This document shows, in pieces, positions 42,195-51,611 of a stretch of DNA of 64,000 nucleotides. Numbering within the stretch: the first letter of the stretch is position 1; every line of letters begins with the position of its first letter. Below the pieces are notes generated by a model. The model was not told the origin of the DNA and made no database searches. It saw only the letters and a program-made list of their open reading frames with translations. The translations under genes were made by a program, and so were the position numbers. The stretch is from the NCBI RefSeq assembly GCF_030123505.1, contig NZ_CP126115.1:2122001-2186000 (forward strand), given 5' to 3'. The stretch is from Neobacillus sp. YX16. GTDB taxonomy: Bacteria > Bacillota > Bacilli > Bacillales > Cytobacillaceae.

Positions 42195-43322
42195 ATGCGT
42201 GAAATAGGAATTAGTGTCTATCCAAACTTTTATCCATTAGATCAAATCAAAGATTATTTGGAAAAGGCCCATTCGTTCGGTTTTAAAAAAGTATTTGTTT
42301 CACTGATTTTAACTAATCATGGTTTTGAAGGTGCTCAGGTTGTAAATGCGAACACTTGGAATGACATACTGAGTTACTGTAAAGAACTTGGTATGACTGT
42401 ATCAGCTGATATGAATGATGAAGTTTTCAACGAGTTGGGTTGTGCATTGAACGATCTTACAGCGTTACAAAAGATGGGCATCACAAAACTCCGTATTGAT
42501 GGAGGTTTTACGAGCGAAGAAATTGCACTTCTTTCAAAAAATACGCAGGGGATACAAATAGAAGTAAATGCCTCGATGTCTTCCTCTGATAATCAAAATG
42601 GAAATGCTTTACGCGAATGTCTTGAATTTTTAGAAACAATAGAAAAAGAAGGAAATATTGGTCAATTAACTGCCTGTCACAATTTTTTCCCGCTGCCAGA
42701 TACAGCATTGTCTCTTGAGGACATTCGTCCAATTAACGACTTGTTTGCTTCATTTGGTGTGCCGGTCGGAGGGTTTGTTGCATCGCAGCTTTCGCCTAAA
42801 GATTTGCACCACTTAGGTCATGGGGTTTGTACGATTGAAAAACATCGCTTTTTGCCTTGTCATATTGCAATGTTAGAGTTATTCGCAAATGGTTTTGATG
42901 ATGTGCTAATTGGTGACTCGTCTGCGGATCTTTCAGAGCTAGCAGAAATGGAAAGATGTTACAAACAGGATTATATAGAGATTCCAGTTGTATTCAATCC
43001 GTTTGTTCCTCAAAATACGAAACTGAAAATTCAAGAGTCCATTCTGATTTCAAGAGTTGATCAGCCTGCCAATCTCATTCGGGCGACTGATACGAGAGGA
43101 ATGGAAGTGCCCCCTTGCTACTGTGCACCAAGAGAAAAGTATACAATCTCAGTTTTAAATTATAGAAGTGCGCAATATGAAGGGGAATTACAAATCTCAT
43201 TGAAAGATTTAGGACAATCGGTTGAGCACAATGTGATTGGATTTGTTCATCCTTTTGCAAAAGATTTATTGCCTTATCTTTTAGCAGGCAGAAATAAATT
43301 CCGATTAGTAGAATATAAGTAA
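42195..43322 (+). CDS. mupG: MupG-like 6-phospho-N-acetylmuramidase (DUF871)
   Basis: 375 residues. A TIM-barrel N-terminal domain (starting EIGISVYPNFYPLDQIKDYL) with the CHNFFPLPDTALS segment, and a C-terminal beta domain (about 260-375), match the DUF871 family that includes MupG. MupG cleaves MurNAc-6-phosphate-GlcNAc inside the cell during wall recycling. Here it lies 18 bases after a kinase of the GlcNAc type, but no MurQ etherase is present, so the substrate may be a different 6-phosphorylated disaccharide. Confidence 0.75.
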   Translation: MREIGISVYPNFYPLDQIKDYLEKAHSFGFKKVFVSLILTNHGFEGAQVVNANTWNDILSYCKELGMTVSADMNDEVFNELGCALNDLTALQKMGITKLRIDGGFTSEEIALLSKNTQGIQIEVNASMSSSDNQNGNALRECLEFLETIEKEGNIGQLTACHNFFPLPDTALSLEDIRPINDLFASFGVPVGGFVASQLSPKDLHHLGHGVCTIEKHRFLPCHIAMLELFANGFDDVLIGDSSADLSELAEMERCYKQDYIEIPVVFNPFVPQNTKLKIQESILISRVDQPANLIRATDTRGMEVPPCYCAPREKYTISVLNYRSAQYEGELQISLKDLGQSVEHNVIGFVHPFAKDLLPYLLAGRNKFRLVEYK

Positions 43323-43411
43323 AATTTATATAGTAGATAAATGATACTAGACTGTAATTCAATGTGGTTAAAACTAGATTATAAAACATGAATGAAACCG
43401 GAGGTGATGGA

Positions 43412-44779
43412 ATGGTGAAAAGCGCCATTATTCTTGCGGCAGGCAAAGGCAGTAAAATGTTTCCTTTCAATGCGGTTCGCTCCAAAACGACAATAAAAAT
43501 CGCAGGGAAGTCATTAATCCGCTATAACATTGAATCCATTGTGGCAATGGGAATAAAAGAAATTATTGTTGTTATTAATGAAGAACATCAAAGAGAAATA
43601 GAAAATCTATTATCAGATATAGAAAACGTTAAATTTGTAAGTGATCAATCCAATTTAGGAAGCGCAGAAAGTCTGGTAAAAGGAGCTGAGAAGCTCTCTG
43701 ATACGAAGGACTTTATCGTTCTCTATGGGGATACCATCGTTGAACAAAAGGATTTAGAGAACTTAGTGAATTCTATAAAACCGGCTGTGTTGTTGAAAAA
43801 TTTGGAGGAATCCTCAAGAAACTGGATTGGTGCGAGTATCGAGAATGGCTTCGTTCAGTCGATCGGTGCCCACTATCGTGGGAACAGCATTACCCATCAA
43901 TTTGCAGGGTTTCACTTTGACGATACACTTCTAGATTACGTGAAAAGAACTCCCGATTATTTTCCAGACGTAAAAGTAGGTGTAGGTGTTCCAAAAGAGA
44001 GATATATTGAAGCTGGACTTCTGAAATCGCTTGATAAAGTAAAATTGAAAGCAATCGAATGTAGTGGATATTTCTTTGATATTGACAAGCCCTGGCATAT
44101 GTTAGAAGCGAACCGATATATGGTGGATCATTTTTGTCATGCACTGCAAGAGAACCAACTAGCAGAAGGGGCGACGATTTCAGCAAATGCAACCATTCAT
44201 GGCCATGTAAAACTGGGCAAGAACTCCTCAATTGGTGATCGAGTTGTCATTCACGGTAACCTGATTGTTGGTGACAACACCATCATTGATAATGGAGCCA
44301 TTTTTAATGGCAATGCTGTGATTGGTGATCATACAAAAATTAGTAATTACTGCATCATTTACGATGGAGTATCGATAGGTTCGAATTGTATATTCGACCA
44401 TTGTGCAGAGTTCCTTGGCGGAATGGTGATGGATAAGGTATATCTTTACCACTATGGCGAGTTTTATGGTGCTATTGGCAGTCATACGGATATCGGAGCA
44501 GCAACCGTTTGCGGAACATTACGCTTTGATGACGGAGAAACGGAGCACGTTGTAAATGGACGAAAAGAAGTACCGTTACATTTTTCAAATGCAGCTTATC
44601 TTGGCGACTATTGCAGAACGGGCGTAAATACGATTATTATGCCTGGTTGTAAAATAGGTGCTTATAGTGTTCTCGGAGCTGGTGCAATCATCGATAAAGA
44701 TATTGAAAAAAATAGTCTTGTTTTCGTGAAACAAGATCTAATTATAAAAAAATGGAGCGAAAATAAGTACGGGTGGTAA
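43412..44779 (+). CDS. Sugar-1-phosphate nucleotidyltransferase with left-handed beta-helix
   Basis: 455 residues from the ATG at 43412, with GGAGGTGAT at 43400-43408; an in-frame ATG at 43388 lacks a site. The N-terminal nucleotidyltransferase domain (about 1-230) begins AIILAAGKGSKMFPFNAVRS, a variant of the usual GxGTRMxP...RPK signature with KGSKM in place of GTRL. The C-terminal domain has hexapeptide repeats (ISANATIHGHVKLGKNSSIG onward) as in GlmU-type acyltransferases. It may make an NDP-amino sugar; the substrate is unclear. Such an enzyme is unexpected in a PTS catabolic locus. Confidence 0.8.
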   Translation: MVKSAIILAAGKGSKMFPFNAVRSKTTIKIAGKSLIRYNIESIVAMGIKEIIVVINEEHQREIENLLSDIENVKFVSDQSNLGSAESLVKGAEKLSDTKDFIVLYGDTIVEQKDLENLVNSIKPAVLLKNLEESSRNWIGASIENGFVQSIGAHYRGNSITHQFAGFHFDDTLLDYVKRTPDYFPDVKVGVGVPKERYIEAGLLKSLDKVKLKAIECSGYFFDIDKPWHMLEANRYMVDHFCHALQENQLAEGATISANATIHGHVKLGKNSSIGDRVVIHGNLIVGDNTIIDNGAIFNGNAVIGDHTKISNYCIIYDGVSIGSNCIFDHCAEFLGGMVMDKVYLYHYGEFYGAIGSHTDIGAATVCGTLRFDDGETEHVVNGRKEVPLHFSNAAYLGDYCRTGVNTIIMPGCKIGAYSVLGAGAIIDKDIEKNSLVFVKQDLIIKKWSENKYGW

Positions 44780-44806
44780 CAAATCAATAAAAGGGGAATA
44801 GCCATC

Positions 44807-45523
44807 ATGGATAATTATTATCAATATGTGACTGCAAATCTCGAAAAACTGTATACGACACAGATTGAAAAAATGGAGGAAGCAGCCACGTGCATTTTTG
44901 AATCCCTTCAAAATGGAGGTCGCTTCCTAGTTACAGGTTCAGGTCACTCCCATATGTTTGCAGAAGAATTTTACGTAAGAGCGGGTGGATTTGCACAAGT
45001 CTCGCCTATTTTACCGAATGAGTTTTTTTTACATGATCATCCTTTAAAGAGTACTATGATTGAACGCATAGAAGCCTATGCAAAAGTTATCTTTGATTTA
45101 TATAAAATCAACTCAAAGGATGTACTTGTCATTGCTTCCAATTCAGGAAGAAATGGAATGACGGTTGAACTTGCAAAAATGGCACAGGAATGTGGTACAA
45201 AGGTCATTGCTTTTACAAATCCGAATCATCCTGCAGGCTCAAAATCAAGACACAGCAGCGGAAAATATCTTTGTGACTTTAGTGATGTCGTTATTGATAG
45301 TTGTACTGGACCTGGGGATGCTTACTTTTTTGTAGAAGAAGCAAAAACAGGTATGGGGGCAACTTCTACTATGGCGGGAGCTTTTGTTGCTCAAACCATT
45401 TCTATTTTGTTAGCAAAAAAATACCACCAAGCTGGACTGAAACCGCCGGTGTTTAAGAGTTCTAATGTTGATGGCGGAGATGAATGGAATAAAGAACTTT
45501 TTGCGAAGTATTACGGTGTTTAA
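44807..45523 (+). CDS. SIS-domain sugar-phosphate protein (UPF0309-like)
   Basis: 238 residues with a single SIS domain: FLVTGSGHSHMFAEEFYVRAGG and DVLVIASNSGRNGMTVELAKMA are the sugar-phosphate binding loops. It fits the UPF0309 family, not MurQ. It probably isomerises or deaminates a phosphorylated sugar produced by the neighbouring enzymes. Last gene of the unit, followed by a terminator. Confidence 0.78.
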   Translation: MDNYYQYVTANLEKLYTTQIEKMEEAATCIFESLQNGGRFLVTGSGHSHMFAEEFYVRAGGFAQVSPILPNEFFLHDHPLKSTMIERIEAYAKVIFDLYKINSKDVLVIASNSGRNGMTVELAKMAQECGTKVIAFTNPNHPAGSKSRHSSGKYLCDFSDVVIDSCTGPGDAYFFVEEAKTGMGATSTMAGAFVAQTISILLAKKYHQAGLKPPVFKSSNVDGGDEWNKELFAKYYGV

Positions 45524-45570
45524 ATTAGCCCTAATAAGCAACTGGTAAAGTGAATAGGAGCTTAATGAGA

Positions 45571-45602
45571 AAAGCGTTCCCAAGCTCTGGGAACGTTTAT
45601 TT
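45571..45602 (+). terminator. Terminator of the kinase-MupG-SIS unit
   Basis: CGTTCCC / GGGAACG core stem flanked by A and T runs (AAAGCG ... CGTTTAT). Confidence 0.65.
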
Positions 45603-45739
45603 GGTTTATAAGAAATTTTCCATGTTCTGGACATGTAGGAAAATTTAAGGGATATATAAGCTTTACTTAACTTGTATGAAGTAATACTTAATTTTTAAAC
45701 GTGTAATCCTATGATAAGATTCATTCAGGTTTGATTCAT

Positions 45740-45797
45740 ATTGCGAAATATGTTGGAAAAAATCAAACTGTTAAATGGATTTGGCGGGAAGTAAACT
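45740..45797 (+). promoter_or_regulatory. 58-bp promoter element, copy 2
   Basis: This is the second copy of the block at 41138-41195 (51 of 58 identical), placed 40 bases before the PRD activator gene. One arm of the dyad has a mismatch (GTTGGA-N5-TCAAAC). Presence before the activator gene suggests autoregulation. Confidence 0.65.
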
Positions 45798-45837
45798 TAA
45801 ATCAACTAGAATAACATCTAGGGCGATGAGGTAATGT

Positions 45838-47769
45838 ATGCGAAGAGATCTAATTTTGCAATATTTGTATCAAAAAGGAAAATCACTTACATCACATGAA
45901 ATTGAATCAGAATTTGCCATTTCAAATCGGACATTACGAAATGAATTAAAAGAATTAAACGTTATTGGTGAAAAATCTGGATTTGTTATTCAGAAAAAAC
46001 GTGGTGTAGGATATTTACTTCATGTAGTAAATCAAGAAATGGTTCAATCGTATTTGGAAGAAATTAAGGGTGCTTTAGCCCCGGATTTACCTCGTGTTCG
46101 AGTAAGCAATATCATAATGCTCCTGCTCCAAACGACTGAGTTTCAAACTATTGATATGTTCGCTGATAGCCTAATGATCAGCAGATCGACAGTTCTTAGC
46201 GACATGGTTGAAGTTGAAAGGCAAGTTAGGATTTTTGATTTAAAAGTAGAAGCGAAATCACGTTACGGTGTTCGTTTACTAGGTGACGAAACAAATTTTA
46301 GAAGGGCGTTTTCCTATTTCTTGAGTCAAAAGGAAACAGGATTGTTAAAAAAATCTAATTATCTAAATTTCGAGAAAGCGTTTCCGTTTGAAGAGATTAG
46401 AACTGTTTTGAGTGAAGAGGTACAAATCAATCGTTTGAAATTAAGTTATTTTGCCCTTGAGAACATATTAATGCATATTCAAATACTCTCGTTTCGAGTA
46501 ACTCAACACAATTTTATATTGCCTAATCAAGAAAAGAAGTTAGATGTTTCCCTGATTAAGCCATCTTATATGAATATAGCCAAGAGAATTTGTGAAGTAC
46601 TTTCTGAACTATATCATGTTGTACTACCAGAGAGTGAAATGATCTATCTTGCTGCACATATAAGTGGTAAATCTAGTGTCGATGATATTGAGGAACAAGA
46701 AAAGAATGATTTGGAACAAAAACTAAAGCATTGTTTTGAAAGATTAGATCAAACATTCTTGACACAGTTTACAGGTGATCAACAACTTTTGGATATGCTT
46801 TTGATGCATATGTATCCTTTGTTAAGAAGAATATATTTCAACTTAAAGCTTACAAATCCATTGATTGATGACGTATACAGTAGATATTCCGACGTCTTTA
46901 TGATTGCTTTAAAATTTTCTGAAATGATAAAGGAAATATGGGGATTTGAACTTTCTAGTGATGAAATGGGATACATTACCATGCATTTTGCAGCTCATAT
47001 GGAAAGAGAGAAGCAAAAACAATTAAGTTCCTATAAGAAAATTCTACTATCGTACGGATCAGGAGCAGGATCGGCTGATTTACTTAAAATGAAACTTGAA
47101 ACACTTTTCCAAGGTGCAACCATTAACGTCGTTCTATACAGTGAACTTCAATCGGTTCATCAAGAAGAATATGATTTATTAGTTTCATCTCATCCAATTC
47201 GTTTTGACAATATTTCAATTCCATATATTCAAGTAGCACCAATATTAACTGAGACGGATATCCAGAGAATTCGTCGTACGCTGACTAGGTATCCAGCGAG
47301 TAGCGTTAAGGCAAATGCACCAACTCTCTTATCTCTGTTTCATTCAGATATGTTTTATATAGAAGATACTAGAGAGGCTTTTGACTACAAAGCGTACATT
47401 AAAGAAAAAGCGAAAAGAGTTGTTGAATTGGGTTTTGCAACACCTGACTTTCCTGATTTGGTTGTCGAACGGGAAGAAAAAATATCGACGATTCTCCAAA
47501 ATGGGATAGCAGTGCCACATGCATTAAAAATGGTTGCTATTCAAGATTCGATAAGTGTTGTGATATTTAAGAATCCAACAACTTATGATGGAAAGGTAGT
47601 ACAAATACTTTTTTTAATTAATCTACGTGCGGGAGACTTGTTTTTACACAAGGAGTTAAGTCGATTAGTTTTACATTTAATGGAGCATCCCGAAGCGAAA
47701 CAGAGAATTCTGAAGTCAAGTAACTTCAATGATTTTCAATACGAGGTTTCTAAAATATTATTCTGCTAG
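45838..47769 (+). CDS. PRD-containing transcriptional activator (LicR/MtlR type)
   Basis: 643 residues: an N-terminal HTH (SLTSHEIESEFAISNRTLRNEL), a second Mga-like HTH, PRD1 (about 185-285), PRD2 (about 295-400, with LMHMYPLLRR and MHFAAHME histidines), an EIIB-gat-like domain (ILLSYGSGAGSADLL) and a C-terminal EIIA-like domain with GIAVPHAL. Activity would be set by phosphorylation by HPr and PTS components. The EIIB-like loop has no cysteine where MtlR has its phosphorylation site, as in some LicR relatives. It is the likely activator of this PTS locus. Confidence 0.9.
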   Translation: MRRDLILQYLYQKGKSLTSHEIESEFAISNRTLRNELKELNVIGEKSGFVIQKKRGVGYLLHVVNQEMVQSYLEEIKGALAPDLPRVRVSNIIMLLLQTTEFQTIDMFADSLMISRSTVLSDMVEVERQVRIFDLKVEAKSRYGVRLLGDETNFRRAFSYFLSQKETGLLKKSNYLNFEKAFPFEEIRTVLSEEVQINRLKLSYFALENILMHIQILSFRVTQHNFILPNQEKKLDVSLIKPSYMNIAKRICEVLSELYHVVLPESEMIYLAAHISGKSSVDDIEEQEKNDLEQKLKHCFERLDQTFLTQFTGDQQLLDMLLMHMYPLLRRIYFNLKLTNPLIDDVYSRYSDVFMIALKFSEMIKEIWGFELSSDEMGYITMHFAAHMEREKQKQLSSYKKILLSYGSGAGSADLLKMKLETLFQGATINVVLYSELQSVHQEEYDLLVSSHPIRFDNISIPYIQVAPILTETDIQRIRRTLTRYPASSVKANAPTLLSLFHSDMFYIEDTREAFDYKAYIKEKAKRVVELGFATPDFPDLVVEREEKISTILQNGIAVPHALKMVAIQDSISVVIFKNPTTYDGKVVQILFLINLRAGDLFLHKELSRLVLHLMEHPEAKQRILKSSNFNDFQYEVSKILFC

Positions 47770-47893
47770 ACTAACAGATTTAGCCAATTATATGAAAGGG
47801 GGTGATCGTAGAAGGGGAATGAAGGGTTTAGAATGTATGGTTAAATCTCTGAGTTAGAAAATGGATTCGAATATATTATATAGGAGGAACATA

Positions 47894-50800
47894 ATGAAAA
47901 GAAGTAAATTGCGTTTTGGTAAACCTGTTACGGCCGCTGTTTTAGCAGCTTCAATGGTTGCAGGTAATTTTAGTGGTTTAGTTGTTAAAGCTGCTCCTGC
48001 TCCTACTATTTCAACTCAATCTTTTATTGTAGCTCCTGTTTCAACTGGCACAAGTATTTATATGAACACTACACATATCACTCATGCAAAACCTACTGGT
48101 TTAGATACAACAAAGCCAGTAAAATGGACAACTTCTGATCCATATGTTGCATATGTTGATATGGTTGGCAACGAAAAAGGCGATTTCAGCGGAAAGATTT
48201 TAGGCGTATCTGGTGGTACGGCAAAAATCACTGGTACTGGAGTGGATACAACTGGTGCTGCTAAAACTGTAGAGATTACTGTTACTGTAGTAGAAGCACA
48301 AGCTACTACTAATCTTGAAAAATTAGTTTACTATTATAATGCTGGGGATGATAGGATACCAGCTGCCCTTTCAACATCGACTTGGAAAACAACTAATATT
48401 CCTTCTGCTCCAGCAGGAAAGAAATTCCCATCTAAGAGCTATGTAGGATATGTTGAAGGAGAAGACGGTGTAAAATGGTTAATTTCAAAAGACACTTTAA
48501 TCAAGTCAAATGATAAAATCATCCTGGGTGATGAGAGAGCGCATGGAGTAATTTCTGGTATCGTATCTGATGCAATTACACTCTACGATCCTAACTTATC
48601 TTCGGCTGATCAAATTCAATATTTACAAGGTGGAAGATATATTCCACAAACTGGTGAATCTTCAGGTTCTGGTACTAATAATGCTGGTAATACTGCAACA
48701 TTTAACGCAAAAGAAGTGATTACCAACATCATGCCTGATGGTAATAATGGACTTTGGATTCTTGGCGAAAAAGGAAACGCAACTCACATTGTGAGAAAGC
48801 AAATGTCCTTACAAAGTAAAGCATTACTTCAAACAGAAATTTCTAGAAACTATACAGACAGATTCGGATTCCAATCTGGTAATATGAGATTCAATTCTCA
48901 AGAGGATATGATTAAAGCGCTTATGACTGCTGATAAAGATGCAGGCAGAGGAAACTATGATACAGACAATGATGGTCTATGGACTACAATGTATGCTTCT
49001 GGTGAAATCTGGAGATACAACTACATGAAAAATACATTTGGTCCAAATGATGAAAGAACAAAAGATGCAAAAGCATCTGCAATTCGTGCAGTTGAATCAA
49101 TCGTAACGCTTGGTTATGTATCTGGTACGCAATTAAAAGTTACTTCTCAATACAATGTAAACGACTATGTGTATGTTGTTAACTCTTATGGTGGAAACGT
49201 AAAAACTAGCGCTGAAGCAAAAGCATGGCTTGCTGCTAACGAAGGAAAGCCAGTATTCGTTGATGAAAAGGGTAAATATACATTGACTGACACTGGAAAT
49301 CCTGCTTCAGCTGGTTTCTTTGCTCGATCGTACAAAGTAGACACAAGTAACAATGGCGCAACACTTGCAGAAGCTAAAACATGGGATAACGCATGGATTA
49401 AGAAGAAGGCAGGACAAGCTGTAGATATTAATGGAAAAACTGTTTACTATAATGTCCCTGGATCTTTCAAAAGTGGAGTTCAAACCGATCTTAAAGCATA
49501 TGACACAGTTGCAGTACCTCCACGTTTAACAGAAGTTTTTGCAAACCAAAACGAAGGTTTTGATGCTGATTCACAAGATTTAGACTCAGATAAAGTTTTT
49601 TACAAAGCAACAACATCTACAGATGAATTAGTAGGTCATTATTTTACATTAGACCTAGCATATAAAGCATTCAAAGAAGATGATCCAGAACTAGCAGCGC
49701 TTATCAAAAATGATATGATTAACCACACAAATGCACTAGTTCTAAACAACTATTTCCAATTGACTGTTAATGGTGAGAACCCAGCTGAATCTCGTTTTGC
49801 TAGTGGTTCTGTTCCTGGAAATGGATTAAACGGTCCAAATGCTCCAACAAGATGGGCAAATATGAACCCTGAATACCTTGATGGTAATAAGGATGCATGG
49901 GGAAGAGATGCAGACTTTGAAGACGGTCCATTAAATGCGCAATTACAGTTACAAGCACTTGTAGTTGCAAGAGATTTGGGTACGTATACTCCTGTAGAAA
50001 AAGCAATCCTCGAAGATCAAGGCATTGATGTAATTGAACCACTTGATTTTGCAAACGAATACAAAGTAATGAATGGCGTAAAAGCGTCAGAAAAAGCTAA
50101 TGAACACAATGATTTTGAAGTAAGATATCCAAAAACATATAACTCAAAATCGATGCTTGATATGACATTACAATATCTTGCAAGATACTTTGGTATTGCT
50201 GCTCATAACGGTGATGATATCGGTGTAAGTGGTGTAACTCACGAATCATACATGAACTATTCTGATGAAGAAGAAGAAGCACTAGCATACTACACATTAT
50301 CTCACCATGCTGATAAGTTTAACGGTTACGAAATCTTAGAAGGCATGAACCAATGGTGGACAAACGAAAAGAGAGAGAAAAACCCATTCATGACAACTTT
50401 CTACGCGGCTTCTCTAGGTGCATTGAAAGCTAAAGGTATTGATATCGGAAACGCACAAGTTGACCTTTCTGGTTCAGAGTGGTATATGACACGTATTCCT
50501 AACAATTTCATGAACTTTGATGTATTATCAGCAAACAGAAATGACGTAACACACGTAGCACCAAATCTTATGGTTGATCAATTAATTCCTCGTGATGAAG
50601 TTATGATGTCCAAGTACAACACAAACATTTTTGGAACGATGGATAGAAGAACGATTGACTCTGGTAACAGTTTAACAATGGAATCTTCAACTGTCATTTC
50701 AATGCCTTACTGGATCACTCAAAACCCTGAAGATGCTGCTTATGTAGAAGATTTAGGATCAGAAGTTACTGCACCAGTTAATAATGGTACAGAAAGCCTT

Positions 50801-51535
50801 GAATACCCAACTAATCTAGCATCTATGAATCCTCATGCTAAATATAATGCAGACACACATACATTTACAATTAACGTAGGTGACTCTGTAAAGCTTGATG
50901 CTAAAACAACGGGATATATTAAGAATGTGTCTTGGGCAACGGATGCTTGGGATCAAGCAGGATATATCAATGGATTACCGACACAAATCAATGCTGAATC
51001 AGATGTATTTCAAGTTATTGACCTAAGAAATATAGCAACATACGGTGATGAAGGAAACGTAAGACCAACGGATTTAAGTGTAAATGGCGAGTACTATGGT
51101 GCTTATGCAACTGGTTTAAAACCGGGAACAGCTACCGTTACAGCGTATGTTATTGATGGATTCTTTAGAACGCCTGCTAAAATAACATACACAATCAATG
51201 TTGTTGATCCTCAGAAATCAGCAAAGCCAATTGCTCCTACTAAGCTTGACAAGAATTCTTTTGCCTATCCAACATGGTTGAAAAATGCAATGGCTGATTC
51301 AAAATTAAATACTGATGGAAACAAATTTGTAGAAGTTAGTTACGAATCATCTTCACCAGACGATGTAGCTGTTGATAGTGAAACAGGAGAAGTTACGTAT
51401 AAAACAGATAAGCAAGCTTTCATCATTGCTACTGTTGTATACTCTGCAATGACAATTGATGGAGAGCCTAGATTTGAAAACGATAGCCACGTGATGACTT
51501 TTGTAAGACCTGTTTCTAAGAAATCGCATCGTTAA
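47894..51535 (+). CDS. Large secreted protein, putative alpha/alpha-barrel carbohydrate-active enzyme
   Basis: 1213 residues from the ATG at 47894, with AGGAGG six bases upstream; an in-frame ATG at 47861 has no site. Signal peptide about 1-35, an Ig-like (BIG2) domain (about 40-130), and a large central region with NDGLWTTMYASGEIWRY (about 355), GFFARSYKV (about 473) and TSTDELVGHYFTLDLAY (about 575). I associate this trio with an unnamed family of secreted alpha/alpha-barrel-like proteins, but assign no reaction. Beta-rich Ig-like domains end the protein (about 980-1213). No sorting signal. The location before EIIC suggests it releases the disaccharide that the PTS imports. Confidence 0.7.
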   Translation: MKRSKLRFGKPVTAAVLAASMVAGNFSGLVVKAAPAPTISTQSFIVAPVSTGTSIYMNTTHITHAKPTGLDTTKPVKWTTSDPYVAYVDMVGNEKGDFSGKILGVSGGTAKITGTGVDTTGAAKTVEITVTVVEAQATTNLEKLVYYYNAGDDRIPAALSTSTWKTTNIPSAPAGKKFPSKSYVGYVEGEDGVKWLISKDTLIKSNDKIILGDERAHGVISGIVSDAITLYDPNLSSADQIQYLQGGRYIPQTGESSGSGTNNAGNTATFNAKEVITNIMPDGNNGLWILGEKGNATHIVRKQMSLQSKALLQTEISRNYTDRFGFQSGNMRFNSQEDMIKALMTADKDAGRGNYDTDNDGLWTTMYASGEIWRYNYMKNTFGPNDERTKDAKASAIRAVESIVTLGYVSGTQLKVTSQYNVNDYVYVVNSYGGNVKTSAEAKAWLAANEGKPVFVDEKGKYTLTDTGNPASAGFFARSYKVDTSNNGATLAEAKTWDNAWIKKKAGQAVDINGKTVYYNVPGSFKSGVQTDLKAYDTVAVPPRLTEVFANQNEGFDADSQDLDSDKVFYKATTSTDELVGHYFTLDLAYKAFKEDDPELAALIKNDMINHTNALVLNNYFQLTVNGENPAESRFASGSVPGNGLNGPNAPTRWANMNPEYLDGNKDAWGRDADFEDGPLNAQLQLQALVVARDLGTYTPVEKAILEDQGIDVIEPLDFANEYKVMNGVKASEKANEHNDFEVRYPKTYNSKSMLDMTLQYLARYFGIAAHNGDDIGVSGVTHESYMNYSDEEEEALAYYTLSHHADKFNGYEILEGMNQWWTNEKREKNPFMTTFYAASLGALKAKGIDIGNAQVDLSGSEWYMTRIPNNFMNFDVLSANRNDVTHVAPNLMVDQLIPRDEVMMSKYNTNIFGTMDRRTIDSGNSLTMESSTVISMPYWITQNPEDAAYVEDLGSEVTAPVNNGTESLEYPTNLASMNPHAKYNADTHTFTINVGDSVKLDAKTTGYIKNVSWATDAWDQAGYINGLPTQINAESDVFQVIDLRNIATYGDEGNVRPTDLSVNGEYYGAYATGLKPGTATVTAYVIDGFFRTPAKITYTINVVDPQKSAKPIAPTKLDKNSFAYPTWLKNAMADSKLNTDGNKFVEVSYESSSPDDVAVDSETGEVTYKTDKQAFIIATVVYSAMTIDGEPRFENDSHVMTFVRPVSKKSHR

Positions 51536-51544
51536 TATTTTATA

Positions 51545-51586
51545 AGGATCTTGGTATAAGGGGAATTTCTGATTTACCAAGATCCT
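51545..51586 (+). promoter_or_regulatory. Intercistronic hairpin before the EIIC gene
   Basis: Perfect 12-bp arms AGGATCTTGGTA / TACCAAGATCCT with an 18-base loop and no T run. It probably stabilises the upstream message or tunes expression of the exported protein relative to the PTS. Confidence 0.5.
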
Positions 51587-51611
51587 AATCCTTATTAGGA
51601 GTGATAATTCA

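Noticed and set aside
44807..45523. MurQ etherase
   Set aside because: It has a single SIS domain of UPF0309 type and lacks the MurQ-type sequence around the active-site glutamate; the family call is safer.
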